In this document: in pieces, positions 40,660 through 49,991 of the stretch
Layout of the letters: each line of letters begins with the position of its first letter
Position numbering within the stretch: the first letter of the stretch is position 1
NCBI GenBank assembly: GCA_947502495.1
Contig: CANNAC010000003.1
Location: 124,001 to 188,000 of the forward strand
Direction of reading: 5' to 3'
Source of the DNA: an uncultured Flavobacteriaceae bacterium
GTDB lineage: Bacteria > Bacteroidota > Bacteroidia > Flavobacteriales > Flavobacteriaceae
DNA length: 64,000 nucleotides
Made by a program: the position numbers and the translations under genes
The notes under the pieces: generated by a model
What the model was told of the DNA's origin: nothing
Database searches by the model: none
The model's input: only the letters and a program-made list of their open reading frames with translations

Positions 40660-41457
40660 CTACTCTTGAATACTTACTTTATAATTAATACCGTAGGTTT
40701 TCGTTAAATTATCATCATTAAAAATGTCTTTAACTGGTCCTGTGGCAATTTTCTTCACATTTAAAAAAGTTACCCAATCAAAATATTCCGGAACGGTTTG
40801 TAAATCGTGATGTACTACAATTACTGTTTTTCCTGCTTTTCGTAATTCTTTTAAAATATTAATGATTGCAATTTCAGTAGTTGCATCTACACCTTGAAAT
40901 GGTTCGTCCATAAAATAAATGGATGCGTTTTGTACTAAGGCTCTTGCTAAGAATATACGTTGTTGTTGTCCGCCAGAAAGCTGACTAATTTGTCTGCTTT
41001 TAAAAGCAAGCATGCCTACTTTTTCTAAAGCTTCCAGAGCTGCTTTCTTTTCTTTTTGTCTCGGACGTTTAATCCAACCTAAGCTACCATAAGTTCCCAT
41101 CATTACCACATCTAAAGCGGTCGTTGGGAAATCCCAATCTACACTTCCTTTTTGCGGAACATAAGCTACCAGTTTTCGTTGTTTGTCATAAGGCTTTCCG
41201 TAAATGGTTACACTTCCTGCAATGGGCTTTAAGATGCTTAAAATAGATTTTATAAGCGTAGATTTTCCTGCGCCATTTGGCCCAACAATAGCCATAAGAA
41301 CACCTTCTGGGATTTCTAAATCAATATCCCAAAGTACCGGTTTGTAGTTGTAGGCTACTGTTAAATCGTCTACTTTTACTGCTAATACTCCTGAATAGGC
41401 AGGAGTCTCTTTATTAGGTTCACTGTCGTTTATATTTTCTTCTGTTTTATTTTTCAT
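40660..41457 (-). CDS. Metal ABC transporter ATP-binding protein (Mn/Zn/Fe type)
   Basis: A 265-residue ATPase with GPNGAGKST (Walker A), [16 protein letters not shown] (signature) and [12 protein letters not shown] (Walker B), the pattern of TroB/MntA-type subunits. The conserved domain begins at [18 protein letters not shown]; the 26 residues before it are an unusual charged extension. Within that extension, ETPAYSGV is encoded by a dispersed palindromic repeat (41390-41411). No ATG lies between the extension and the conserved domain, so the extended form is probably real. Confidence 0.93.
   Translation of the reverse strand: MKNKTEENINDSEPNKETPAYSGVLAVKVDDLTVAYNYKPVLWDIDLEIPEGVLMAIVGPNGAGKSTLIKSILSILKPIAGSVTIYGKPYDKQRKLVAYVPQKGSVDWDFPTTALDVVMMGTYGSLGWIKRPRQKEKKAALEALEKVGMLAFKSRQISQLSGGQQQRIFLARALVQNASIYFMDEPFQGVDATTEIAIINILKELRKAGKTVIVVHHDLQTVPEYFDWVTFLNVKKIATGPVKDIFNDDNLTKTYGINYKVSIQE
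41390..41411. repeat. REP-like palindrome inside the ABC ATPase coding sequence
   Basis: The minus strand reads GAGACTCCTGCCTATTCAGG and on, a variant of the GAGATTCCTGCCTTCGCAGG element that occurs intact at 41481-41508, only 70 bp away. It contributes eight codons to the N-terminal extension of the ATPase. Confidence 0.6.
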
Positions 41458-41480
41458 TTCATAATTATCTATAAGATCAT

Positions 41481-41508
41481 GAGATTCCTGCCTTCGCAGG
41501 AATGTGAC
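41481..41508. repeat. REP-like palindrome between the SBP and ATPase genes
   Basis: GAGATTCCTGCCTTCGCAGG followed by AATGTGAC, the same family as 4614-4638 and 4666-4715. It ends at the last base before the stop codon of the substrate-binding lipoprotein. Confidence 0.75.
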
Positions 41509-42420
41509 TTACTTCAAGGCATTCACAATAGTATTCACATTATATTCAAACATACCAATATACGTTCCTTCTACGGTTCCTGCATTTCCTAACGCATCCG
41601 AATATAAAGTGCCACCAATGGTTACGTCATGATTCTTTGAATTTACCGCGGCCTGTAAAGCTTCTATAGTACGTTTAGGCACAGAGCTTTCTACAAAAAT
41701 AGCTTTTACTTTTTTATCTATTATAAATTTAGAAATATTTTGTACATCTTGAACGCCAGCTTCTGTTGCTGTAGATAAACCTTGTAATCCAACAACTTCG
41801 AATCCATAATTTTTTCCAAAATAATTGAAGGCATCATGTGCAGTGACTAGAATTCTTTTTTCTATTGGAAGTGTTTCGATGATGGTTTTTACTTTACTTT
41901 CTAATGCGGTTAGTTTTTCTAGGTATCCTTTTTCGTTTTCTGCGTAATTTGCTGCGTTTGTCGGGTCTTTTTCAGATAAGACCTTAGTTACTTTTTTGGC
42001 AAACAGTTTAAAGTATGCAATATTAAACCAAACATGCGGATCGTAATTGGATGCAAAATAATCGGAACCAATTAGTGTCGTTTTGTCTATTTCTTCCGCT
42101 AAAGCAATTGGTGTTTTTGTTTTGCTTCCCATTTTTTCAAAAACTTCTACTAGTTTTCCTTCTAAATGTAAACCGTTATAAAAAATGATATCTGCATTTA
42201 CCAACTTCGAAACATCGCCTTCGCTTGCTTTGTATAAGTGTGGATCGACACCAGAACCCATTAGCCCTTGAATATTTATATGTTCTCCTCCAATGTTTGT
42301 TACCAAATCTGTAATCATCGATGTGGTGGTAATGATGTTTAGCTTTCCGTTGTCTTGTTTTTTAGATTTACAGCTTATAATTGTTAAAGCGATGCAGAGT
42401 ATGAGTATATTTTTTTTCAT
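41509..42420 (-). CDS. Metal-binding lipoprotein of an ABC importer (ZnuA/TroA family)
   Basis: A 303-residue cluster A-I solute-binding protein with lipobox ISCKS near residue 17. Metal-ligand regions are GVDPHLYKASEGDV (His), YDPHVWFNIAYFKLF (His), RILVTAHDAFNYFGKNYGF (His) and TLYSDALGNAG (Asp). The three-His/one-Asp set fits manganese, zinc or iron binding and lacks the long His-rich loop of zinc specialists. It is lipid-anchored outside the inner membrane. Directly downstream of the outer-membrane protein gene (2-bp gap). Confidence 0.92.
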   Translation of the reverse strand: MKKNILILCIALTIISCKSKKQDNGKLNIITTTSMITDLVTNIGGEHINIQGLMGSGVDPHLYKASEGDVSKLVNADIIFYNGLHLEGKLVEVFEKMGSKTKTPIALAEEIDKTTLIGSDYFASNYDPHVWFNIAYFKLFAKKVTKVLSEKDPTNAANYAENEKGYLEKLTALESKVKTIIETLPIEKRILVTAHDAFNYFGKNYGFEVVGLQGLSTATEAGVQDVQNISKFIIDKKVKAIFVESSVPKRTIEALQAAVNSKNHDVTIGGTLYSDALGNAGTVEGTYIGMFEYNVNTIVNALK

Positions 42421-42422
42421 GT

Positions 42423-43337
42423 TTAAATGTTTTTTGTTTTAGGAATTCTAAAGCTAACACCAGCACTTAATAATAGGTCTTGCCCTTTTGTAATACTTGT
42501 GCCAATAGTTGCATCTAATTGTATGTTATTTGAAATTAAATAGGTAAGTCCAGCATCCCAAAAATGATTGGCTTTATTGTTTTCTGGTAAATCGCCATAT
42601 AATTCTGCGTAAGCGCCAAGTTTTTCTGTTACACCAATTCCGTAAGCTATCGTGTAAACAAAGGATGCTTCTGGTGAATCATTTCCCCAAGCTGCACCAA
42701 GATTATAAGATAAACTAGAGTTTTCATTTAGCGTATGTGCAAAAGCAAATCTAAAATCTACTCCTGTATTTTCAGGTTTGTAATCTGTGCTTGCAGTAAA
42801 AGGTAAGTACAGATGACCAAGTAATCCTATTTCTGGAAACACACCTTTTTCTTTAGCAATACTCGTTTTAATACCTAATAACAAAGGATTAAAACCACTG
42901 GTGATATTGTTTGTTGCATTACCGTTTATTTTAGTTTTTCCTTCTGTGAAATCCCAACCTAAACGAAGTTCTAAATTATCTAATAAGCCGAATCGAACTA
43001 ATGTGGTGTTGTATGTAAAGTTTTCCTTTTTAATATTCTTGTCTTCAAAGGATTCGAAAAAAGAACCAGTTTCTACTTGTAAAAAACCTTTTTGCAAAAC
43101 ATTTGGAGATTCTGTTTGATCTGGTCTATCTGTAATTAAAGGTTCTGAATAGTGAAATACTGTTGCTTTTGGTTGCGCTAAAACAAACTTAATACTGTCG
43201 TGTTGTGCATAAGAAAAGTGGGATGAAATTATTAAAAGTAATAATAAAATCGGAGGACATAAAGAAGTCTTTCGACTGCGCTCAAGATGATATTTGTTTA
43301 TTAGATTATGCTTTGAATTATTTCTTTTCATTAACAT
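42423..43337 (-). CDS. Outer-membrane beta-barrel protein (phenol MetA-pathway transporter-like) with repeat-derived N-terminus
   Basis: A 304-residue protein. A signal-peptide-like core (ILLLLLIISSHFSYAQ) is followed by LITDRPDQTESPNVLQKGF and LVRFGLLDNLELRLGWDFTEG, the pattern of the MetA-pathway/transporter family of outer-membrane barrels. The residues before the signal core (YHLERSRKTSL) are encoded by a dispersed repeat (43262-43293), and no Met stands between that segment and the core. The native start was therefore probably lost or displaced by the repeat. It overlaps the dtxR-like gene by 20 bp and lies in the metal operon, so a role in metal entry is likely. Confidence 0.8.
   Translation of the reverse strand: MLMKRNNSKHNLINKYHLERSRKTSLCPPILLLLLIISSHFSYAQHDSIKFVLAQPKATVFHYSEPLITDRPDQTESPNVLQKGFLQVETGSFFESFEDKNIKKENFTYNTTLVRFGLLDNLELRLGWDFTEGKTKINGNATNNITSGFNPLLLGIKTSIAKEKGVFPEIGLLGHLYLPFTASTDYKPENTGVDFRFAFAHTLNENSSLSYNLGAAWGNDSPEASFVYTIAYGIGVTEKLGAYAELYGDLPENNKANHFWDAGLTYLISNNIQLDATIGTSITKGQDLLLSAGVSFRIPKTKNI
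43262..43293. repeat. Dispersed repeat inside the outer-membrane protein gene
   Basis: AAGAAGTCTTTCGACTGCGC and following bases; the other strand matches the element at 30051-30080. Here it encodes part of the N-terminus of the downstream gene. Confidence 0.65.
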
Positions 43338-43977
43338 AAATTATTTTTGTGAAATCTTCATTTAGAAGAATCGTGTTGTTATTAATGGTGATTTGCGTCA
43401 TTTTATTTTTGACGAATTGCTTTTCAACAATAATCGTATTTCCGTATTTCAAACCGTGAATTGCGCAAAAATCAAAGAATTCTTTGTCGTCACTCATGAG
43501 TCTTGAAATAATGTAAGCATTACCTTCTTTTGTTTTAGACAACGTGATAGAAGTATCTTTTGTGGTTATTTCACCGTTTTCATTAGGAATAGGGTCGCCA
43601 TGCGGATCGAACTTTGGGTTACCTAAATATGCACTTATTTTATTCGCTAAAAAATCGGAAGTTTCGTGTTCTAAAAGCTCCGCTTCTTTATGAATTTCAT
43701 GTAAAGACATATCGAAGGTTTTATGAAGAAACGCTTCCCATAACCTATGTTTTCTAATTACTTTTAAAGCTAGTTTTTCGCCTTCTTCGGTTAATTCTAA
43801 AGCTTTGTATTTTTCGTAATTGATAAGGTTTTTATTTGCTAAACTTTTAGCCATATCTGTTGCAGCTGCATTAGATATACCTAGTTTTTTTGCAATGTTA
43901 CCAGGTTTGGTGTCATTACCATCATTTTTATCATTTTTGTAAATTGCTTTTACAAAGTTTTCTATTGCTACAGACAT
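43318..43977 (-). CDS. DtxR/MntR-family metal-dependent repressor
   Basis: A 219-residue regulator. The N-terminal winged helix (GNIAKKLGISNAAATDMAKS) is followed by a dimerisation/metal domain (HRLWEAFLHKTFDMSLHEIH, EAELLEHETSDFLANKI, DPHGDPIP) and a C-terminal FeoA/SH3-like domain (EFFDFCAIHGLKYGNTIIVE). Bound Mn2+ or Fe2+ activates DNA binding in this family. It heads the metal ABC operon, and a palindrome in its own promoter (43999-44014) suggests autoregulation. Confidence 0.92.
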   Translation of the reverse strand: MSVAIENFVKAIYKNDKNDGNDTKPGNIAKKLGISNAAATDMAKSLANKNLINYEKYKALELTEEGEKLALKVIRKHRLWEAFLHKTFDMSLHEIHKEAELLEHETSDFLANKISAYLGNPKFDPHGDPIPNENGEITTKDTSITLSKTKEGNAYIISRLMSDDKEFFDFCAIHGLKYGNTIIVEKQFVKNKMTQITINNNTILLNEDFTKIIYVNEKK

Positions 43978-43998
43978 TTAAAATCGCTTTAATTAAAG

Positions 43999-44014
43999 TT
44001 TAAGTATCCTTAAA
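43999..44014. promoter_or_regulatory. Candidate DtxR-type operator
   Basis: TTTAAG-TATC-CTTAAA is a perfect 6-4-6 inverted repeat. With AAAg to the left and tTTT to the right, it extends to nine of ten pairs, the size range of DtxR/MntR boxes. It lies 22 bp upstream of the dtxR-like ATG. Confidence 0.5.
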
Positions 44015-44148
44015 TTTTGTTCAAATGTAACTAAAATTTTTTAAATTCATCAAAAGAATTAATATTTTGGCATGATTTAAGATTGAGTTTAGTGTTTCGA
44101 AGACACATTTATTAATTTAAAAGATTACCGCTTCCGCGGAAACTAAAG

Positions 44149-44574
44149 ATGAAACAGATATTATTTATAACAGCACTACTAATAGTTACCTTCGGTTTTG
44201 CGCAAGATTCTACAGATGTAACCAAAGTAACACCTCCAAAAGTTGTAACAAAACTTCATTTTGGTACGAGTGTACAGTTTGAAGATGTCCGATTAAAATT
44301 TGTGGAAGTAGTACAAGATTCCCGATGCCCTAAAGCGGTGCAATGTATTTGGGCTGGAGAAGTAATTGTTTTGGTAGACGTTTTTAAAAACGTAAATAAA
44401 GTAGAGCAAAAAAAATTAACCATTAATCCCTCTTTTTCTTTGCAGGAGCAACTTGGTAATTTGTTTTCTTCGGAAGCATTAAGTATTTCAGGAATTAGCG
44501 TGATGCCATATCCTGTTGTAAATAATAAAACCCCGATGGAAGATTATTATATTCAGTTAGATGTGAGGAAGTAG
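44149..44574 (+). CDS. Small secreted protein of unknown function
   Basis: A 141-residue protein with a signal peptide (ITALLIVTFGFAQ) and a beta-rich mature domain containing VQDSRCPKAVQCIWAGEVIV. The two Cys are in a pattern seen in uncharacterised Bacteroidota exported proteins. It is divergent from dtxR and convergent with the FeoB-associated gene, so a link to metal use is possible but unproven. A short repeat (TACCGCTTCCGCGGAA) precedes its start. Confidence 0.7.
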   Translation: MKQILFITALLIVTFGFAQDSTDVTKVTPPKVVTKLHFGTSVQFEDVRLKFVEVVQDSRCPKAVQCIWAGEVIVLVDVFKNVNKVEQKKLTINPSFSLQEQLGNLFSSEALSISGISVMPYPVVNNKTPMEDYYIQLDVRK

Positions 44575-44606
44575 AAAGTTATTGATTCTAAAATCAGGGC
44601 CCTTTT

Positions 44607-44738
44607 TTAATGACAACCACAGTCGTCTGTTCCACATGCTTTTTTCGATTTCTTCTTATAAAAATACTTTTTCACAATAAAAGCTACTGCTAGTAAAACG
44701 GTAGAAAAAACGAGTATGTCTTGAATGATTGTATTCAT
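44607..44738 (-). CDS. FeoB-associated Cys-rich small membrane protein
   Basis: A 43-residue protein: an N-terminal membrane segment (ILVFSTVLLAVAFIVKKYF), a Lys-rich stretch, then a C-terminal Cys cluster (ACGTDDCGCH). This matches the FeoB-associated Cys-rich membrane protein family. It lies 54 bp downstream of feoB on the same strand. A role in ferrous iron handling or FeoB complex assembly is likely. Confidence 0.85.
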   Translation of the reverse strand: MNTIIQDILVFSTVLLAVAFIVKKYFYKKKSKKACGTDDCGCH

Positions 44739-44792
44739 AATTAATTAGTCGTTTGTTGTTCTATAAATTTACAAAATTTCTAAATAATTAGG

Positions 44793-46892
44793 TCACTTTA
44801 AAAACTGATAGGCTATTAATGCTGCGATATAAGCAATAGCAGTCATGATTATTAATTGCAACGTTGGCCATTTCCAAGAATTGGTTTCCCTTTTAACAAT
44901 CGCTAATGTACTCATACATTGCATGGCAAAAGCATAGAAAAGTAATAGTGAAATACCAGAAGCTAATGTAAATAATGGTCCGCCAGTAATTGGATTTATT
45001 TCTTTGGCCATTTTGTTTTTAATGGTCTCTTCTTCGTCATTACCAACACTATAAATAGTTGCAAGTGTACCAACAAATACTTCACGAGCAGCAAAAGAAC
45101 TAACAATGGCAATACCAATTTTCCAATCGTAACCTAAAGGTCTTATCACAGGTTCTATAGCTCTTCCTGTGATACCAATATAAGAATGTTCTAATTTTTG
45201 CGAAGCTACTTTTTGATTGATTTCGTCTTCCGATAAGCTTTGTGAAGCGTATTCTGTTTTTACAATTTCTTCCGCATTATTAAAGTTTTCTCCCGGTCCG
45301 TAAGAAGCCAAAAACCAAAGTACAATAGAGATAGCAAGGATTATTTTACCTGCTCCAAATACAAAAGATTTCGTTTTTTCTAAAACGGTTAAAGCAACAT
45401 TTTTTATAAGTGGTAATTTGTAGTTTGGCATTTCTACCACAAAGAAGCTTTTGTTCTTAATTTTTAGTACTTTATTTAAAAGGTATGCTGAAAAAATTGC
45501 GGTTCCAAATCCTATTAAATATAATAGCATTAGTGTTAATGCTTGGTAGCTTAATCCTAAGATTCTTCCTTCCGGAATTACCAAAGCAATGATAATTAAA
45601 TATACCGGTAATCTTGCGGCACAAGTAGTAAACGGTGTTACTAAAATGGTGATTAATCGTTCTTTCCAGCTTTCAATATTTCTGGTTGCCATAATTGCAG
45701 GAATAGCACAAGCTGTACCCGAAATTAGCGGCACAACACTTTTTCCGCTTAGACCAAAACGACGCATGATTCTGTCCATTAAAAAGACCACACGACTCAT
45801 GTAACCACTTTCCTCTAAAACAGCGATAAATAAAAATAAGAATGCAATTTGTGGAATAAAAATAACAATTCCACCAAGGCCAGGAATAATACCTTCGGCA
45901 ATTAAATTAGTGAAAGCACCTGCTGGTAATGCGTTTTTGGTCCATTCACTTAAGGATGCGAATGTAGAATCGATAAAATCCATTGGTACGCTAGACCAAT
46001 CGTAAATGGCTTGAAAAATAGTTAGCAAAATGAATGCAAAAATAACGTAACCCCAAACTTTATGGGTTAGTACTCTATCTAAATTTGCACGTAAACCTTT
46101 GGCTTGGGTAGCATCAATAGTTTGCCCTTTTTTAAGTGTGTTATTTATAAACTGGTACCGTTTTATGGTTTCCTTTTGCTGTAGTTTTTTAAGATCTTCT
46201 TTCGATTTTGTTTTAAAACTCGCTATAGCCTCAATTTCTTGTCTGTTTGTTTTACCAAAATTTACATCTTGTGTAATTACTAGCCAAAGTTTGTATAAAA
46301 GTTGATTCGGGAATGCTTGACGTAATCTGTCAAAATAATCTTTATCTATTTCTGAAGCATGTAAACAAGGCGTAACAGATAATTCTTTATAATTAGTGAT
46401 AAGCTGTTTTAGCGTGTCAATACCTTCGTTTTTACGTGTGCTTATTAAAGCAATTTTGGTTTCTAGTTGCTTTTCTAAATAATCTATATCTAACGAAATA
46501 CCTTTGTATCGCATTCTGTCCGACATATTAATTACCAGAATACAAGGGATTTCTAAATCTTTTATTTGTGTAAAAAGAAGTAAGTTTCTTTTTAAGTTTT
46601 CTACATCACTTACTACTATGGCAACGTCTGGATAGTCTTTATCCGTTTTATTTAAAAGTAATTCTATAACTACATTTTCATCTAAAGACGAAGCATTTAA
46701 ACTATAGGTTCCTGGTAAATCGATAATGTGTGCTTTTACACCGCGAGGTAGTTTGCAGATACCTTCTTTTTTCTCGACTGTAATTCCTGGATAGTTCCCC
46801 ACTTTTTGGTGTAAACCAGTAAGTGCGTTAAATACAGATGTTTTTCCTGTATTCGGATTTCCAATAAGCGCAACATTTATTTGTTTACTCAT
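44793..46892 (-). CDS. feoB: Ferrous iron transport protein B
   Basis: A 699-residue inner-membrane Fe2+ transporter. The N-terminal GTPase has GNPNTGKTSVFNALTG (G1), DLPGTYSL (G3) and INMSD (G4), followed by a helical spacer. The membrane domain includes the Cys motifs SGTACAIPAIMATRNI and TTCAARLPVYLI of the Gate regions. It overlaps feoA by eight bases, so translation is coupled. It is in the feoA-feoB-small protein operon. Confidence 0.97.
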   Translation of the reverse strand: MSKQINVALIGNPNTGKTSVFNALTGLHQKVGNYPGITVEKKEGICKLPRGVKAHIIDLPGTYSLNASSLDENVVIELLLNKTDKDYPDVAIVVSDVENLKRNLLLFTQIKDLEIPCILVINMSDRMRYKGISLDIDYLEKQLETKIALISTRKNEGIDTLKQLITNYKELSVTPCLHASEIDKDYFDRLRQAFPNQLLYKLWLVITQDVNFGKTNRQEIEAIASFKTKSKEDLKKLQQKETIKRYQFINNTLKKGQTIDATQAKGLRANLDRVLTHKVWGYVIFAFILLTIFQAIYDWSSVPMDFIDSTFASLSEWTKNALPAGAFTNLIAEGIIPGLGGIVIFIPQIAFLFLFIAVLEESGYMSRVVFLMDRIMRRFGLSGKSVVPLISGTACAIPAIMATRNIESWKERLITILVTPFTTCAARLPVYLIIIALVIPEGRILGLSYQALTLMLLYLIGFGTAIFSAYLLNKVLKIKNKSFFVVEMPNYKLPLIKNVALTVLEKTKSFVFGAGKIILAISIVLWFLASYGPGENFNNAEEIVKTEYASQSLSEDEINQKVASQKLEHSYIGITGRAIEPVIRPLGYDWKIGIAIVSSFAAREVFVGTLATIYSVGNDEEETIKNKMAKEINPITGGPLFTLASGISLLLFYAFAMQCMSTLAIVKRETNSWKWPTLQLIIMTAIAYIAALIAYQFLK

Positions 46893-47121
46893 GGATTATT
46901 TTTTCTATTAATATATGACTTGCAGTTTCTTTTCGAATTGCTAGATGTGTACCATTAATGTTTAAATACATAGGGTCTTGAAAAGGAGCAACCTGTAAAA
47001 GCTCTACAGTATTCCCTGGAAGGCAGCCCATTTCTAACAATTTTAATGGTATATGTGCAGAAGAAACATCAGTGATAATGCCTTGTTCTCCACGTTTAAG
47101 ATGTGCTATAGTTACTTGCAA
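46885..47121 (-). CDS. feoA: Ferrous iron transport protein A
   Basis: A 78-residue SH3-like protein (LKRGEQGIITDVSSAHIPLK, LLEMGCLPGNTVELLQVAPF), typical FeoA that assists FeoB. It overlaps the feoB start and lies 73 bp from the SCO gene upstream. Confidence 0.95.
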   Translation of the reverse strand: MQVTIAHLKRGEQGIITDVSSAHIPLKLLEMGCLPGNTVELLQVAPFQDPMYLNINGTHLAIRKETASHILIEKIIHE

Positions 47122-47194
47122 GCTTATTTAGATTGATTTTAAAGAAGCAAATGTAGTATAAAAGTAGTAGCTAAAAAAATTGTTGCTTAATAAA

Positions 47195-47866
47195 CTATTT
47201 ATATTCTTTTTTTAGCATTTTAATATCTTGAATAAGTTGTTCTATTTCTTCCGGATTCGTGCCATCATAAAAACCTCTAATTTGGCGCTTTTTATCTATA
47301 AGAATAAAGTTTTCTGTGTGAATCATATCATATGCATCACCAGTTCCAGCAGTTTTCACGGCTAAGTAACTTTTTCTTGCTAGTGCATAGATTTGTTTTT
47401 TGTCTCCTGTTACTAAATTCCATTTTGCATCTTGAACTCCTTTTTTTAATGCATAACGTTTTAACTGTGCTACGCTATCTATTTCAGGAGTGACAGAATG
47501 CGAAAGCAGCATAACGTCATCGTCATTTAAAATCGATTTTTGAATTTGATACATATTATCTGTCATTATCGGACAAATGGTTTGACAAGTGGTGAAAAAG
47601 AAATCAGCTACATAAATTTTGTCCTTGTAATCTTCTTGTGTGATTGTTTTTCCGTTTTGATTGGTGAGGCTAAAGTCTGCGATTTTGTGATATTTTTTCA
47701 CGTATTGCATGGTGCTGTCAACCAACTCTGCATTTACCAAAGCAGGTTGATAAATAGGTAGTACTTTTTCTACTTTTAGAATATTGTAGAAAATAGTAAT
47801 GATGATGATAGATAGAATTCCTAAAACAAGAGCGAAATATTTGTAATCTTTAAAAAACGAAAGCAT
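47195..47866 (-). CDS. SCO1/SenC-family copper chaperone
   Basis: A 223-residue membrane-tethered thioredoxin-fold protein. An N-terminal helix is followed by the copper-binding CxxxC (FFTTCQTICPIMTDNM) and the conserved His in MIHTENFILID. These proteins insert copper into cytochrome oxidase CuA or carry out redox repair. It precedes feoA on the same strand. Confidence 0.93.
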   Translation of the reverse strand: MLSFFKDYKYFALVLGILSIIIITIFYNILKVEKVLPIYQPALVNAELVDSTMQYVKKYHKIADFSLTNQNGKTITQEDYKDKIYVADFFFTTCQTICPIMTDNMYQIQKSILNDDDVMLLSHSVTPEIDSVAQLKRYALKKGVQDAKWNLVTGDKKQIYALARKSYLAVKTAGTGDAYDMIHTENFILIDKKRQIRGFYDGTNPEEIEQLIQDIKMLKKEYK

Positions 47867-47978
47867 AAGAAGTGTTTTATGTTACAAAATTACAAATTAT
47901 TTTATGGGGTACTAATAATAATGGTTACATAAGTTAAAACTAAATATTGTAACTTTAATCCTAAAAAAAACTATTGAA

Positions 47979-49919
47979 ATGAAATATTATTTTTTGTTGA
48001 TCACCTTATTGTCTGTAAGTTTTTCTTTTTCACAAACTTTTGATGAAGATTTAGATACACTTGTAGAGGCGGAAGCTAAATCGGCTTCTAGTCGAATATA
48101 TAACCATAGAGTAAACCTTAACACAGGGAATTATGATGTTACTTATCATAAATTAGAGTTTACTATAGATCCAAGTGTTGCGAGTATTTCGGGTGTGGTA
48201 ACCACGCATTTTGTGGCAAAGGAAAACATGAATGAAGTAACTTTTGATTTAGCAGATAATATGCTTGTTTCTCAAGTTTTACAAAACGGAAACGCTTTAA
48301 CCTATGTGCAAAACACAGATGATGAATTGGTAATCACTTTGCAAACAACGGTTAATACAGGGCAAACCGGAATTGTGGAAATAACCTATTCTGGTAACCC
48401 AATAAGTTCTGGGTTTGGTTCTTTTGCGCAAACTACACATAATAATGATCCTATTATTTGGACCTTATCAGAACCTTATGGTGCAAAAGGTTGGTGGCCT
48501 TGTAAACAAGATTTAAATGATAAAATTGAAAATATAGATGTGTATATAACTACGCCACAATTCAATTCGGAAGGCGAAGAATATGTTGCGGTAAGTAATG
48601 GTGTAGAACAAAGTCAAACCGTAAATGGAACTAATAAAACAACACATTATAAACATGAGTTTCCTATTCCAGCGTATTTAATAGCTATTGCGGCAACAAA
48701 TTATGAAGTGTATTCGCATACCGTTCCTAATAACGGCAACCCTTTTGAAATTGTAAACTATGTGTATCCGGAAGACTTCGCTTCTGTGCAAGAAAGTACA
48801 GCGGTAACGGTGGATATTATGGAATTGTTTTCTACCAAGTTTGAAGAATATCCGTATGCATCCGAAAAATATGGGCATGCCCAATTTGGTTGGGGTGGAG
48901 GAATGGAGCATACCACGGTTTCTTTTATGGGAAGTTTTGGACGAAGCTTAATTGCACATGAATTAGCGCACCAATGGTTTGGTGATAAAATCACTTGTGG
49001 TAGTTGGAAGGATATTTGGTTAAACGAAGGTTTTGCTACTTATTTAGCAGGACTAGTAATTGAAGATTTTGATGGAGAAGAAAGTTTTAAAAGCTGGAAA
49101 CAAGGACGAGTGAATTCTATAACCTCACAACTTGATGGTGCGGTATATTTAGCAGACTCAGATACCACAAGTGTTAGTAGAATTTTTAGTAGTAGATTAA
49201 GCTATAATAAAGGAGGAATGGTATTGCACATGCTTAGAAAAAAAGTAGGAGACGCCGATTTTTATCAAGGGATGCAAGATTATTTAAGTGATACGGATTT
49301 AGCTTTTGGTTATGCAAAAACACCAGATTATATAGCTAAAATGGAAGCTGCTACTGGCCAAGATTTAAGCGAGTTTTTTAGCGATTGGATTTATAATGAA
49401 GGATATCCATCGTACAATATAAGTTCGAGCTGGATAAATACAAACCAACTCCAACTTGAAGTAAACCAAACGCAAAGTCATAGTTCTGTAGATTATTTTG
49501 AAGCACCAATTCCGATGCGAATTGTGGGTACAAATGGAGAAATATTAGATGTAATTTTAGAGAACACTTTTCAAGGGGAAACATTTGTAGAAACGGTAAA
49601 CTTCGCTGTAAGCGAAGTATTATTTGATCCAGGTTTTGATTTAATTTCTAGAAACAATGTTGTCACTTTAAGTACAAATACCTTTTCAATAGCAAATAGC
49701 CTAATAATGTATCCTAATCCAACAACAAGCTATCTTAAGTTTGAAAAACCAGAGGCATTAACCATTAATACCATTCAAATATATGATGTTTTAGGTAAGT
49801 TGGTGCTAGAGACAGATTATCAAGAAAGTATCCGTACAGAAGCCCTGTCTTCTGGCATTCACTTTGTGAAATTTTCTACAAATCAAGGCGTTTTTCATAA
49901 AAGGCTGTTAAAGGATTAA
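47979..49919 (+). CDS. Secreted M1-family aminopeptidase with T9SS sorting domain
   Basis: A 646-residue gluzincin. It has a signal peptide, an N-terminal beta domain, and then the active site: GGGMEHTTVSFMG (exopeptidase motif, GxMEN variant), HELAHQWFGDKITCGSWKDI (HEXXH) with the third ligand Glu in WLNEGFATY. A type A sorting domain (MYPNPTTSYLKFEKPEALTI ... FHKRLLKD) exports it through T9SS. The canonical Asn of GxMEN is His here. It probably trims peptides outside the cell. Confidence 0.93.
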   Translation: MKYYFLLITLLSVSFSFSQTFDEDLDTLVEAEAKSASSRIYNHRVNLNTGNYDVTYHKLEFTIDPSVASISGVVTTHFVAKENMNEVTFDLADNMLVSQVLQNGNALTYVQNTDDELVITLQTTVNTGQTGIVEITYSGNPISSGFGSFAQTTHNNDPIIWTLSEPYGAKGWWPCKQDLNDKIENIDVYITTPQFNSEGEEYVAVSNGVEQSQTVNGTNKTTHYKHEFPIPAYLIAIAATNYEVYSHTVPNNGNPFEIVNYVYPEDFASVQESTAVTVDIMELFSTKFEEYPYASEKYGHAQFGWGGGMEHTTVSFMGSFGRSLIAHELAHQWFGDKITCGSWKDIWLNEGFATYLAGLVIEDFDGEESFKSWKQGRVNSITSQLDGAVYLADSDTTSVSRIFSSRLSYNKGGMVLHMLRKKVGDADFYQGMQDYLSDTDLAFGYAKTPDYIAKMEAATGQDLSEFFSDWIYNEGYPSYNISSSWINTNQLQLEVNQTQSHSSVDYFEAPIPMRIVGTNGEILDVILENTFQGETFVETVNFAVSEVLFDPGFDLISRNNVVTLSTNTFSIANSLIMYPNPTTSYLKFEKPEALTINTIQIYDVLGKLVLETDYQESIRTEALSSGIHFVKFSTNQGVFHKRLLKD

Positions 49920-49991
49920 GCAATACACCTTCGTGTTTTTTTTAGTTAGCATAAAAGCTTACTTTTGCACGTTACAAATAAAAACCAATAC

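Noticed and set aside
49965-49991. TTG at 49965 as start of rseP
   Set aside because: It is inside the -7 promoter box TACTTTTG; the ATG at 49992 gives the normal N-terminus.
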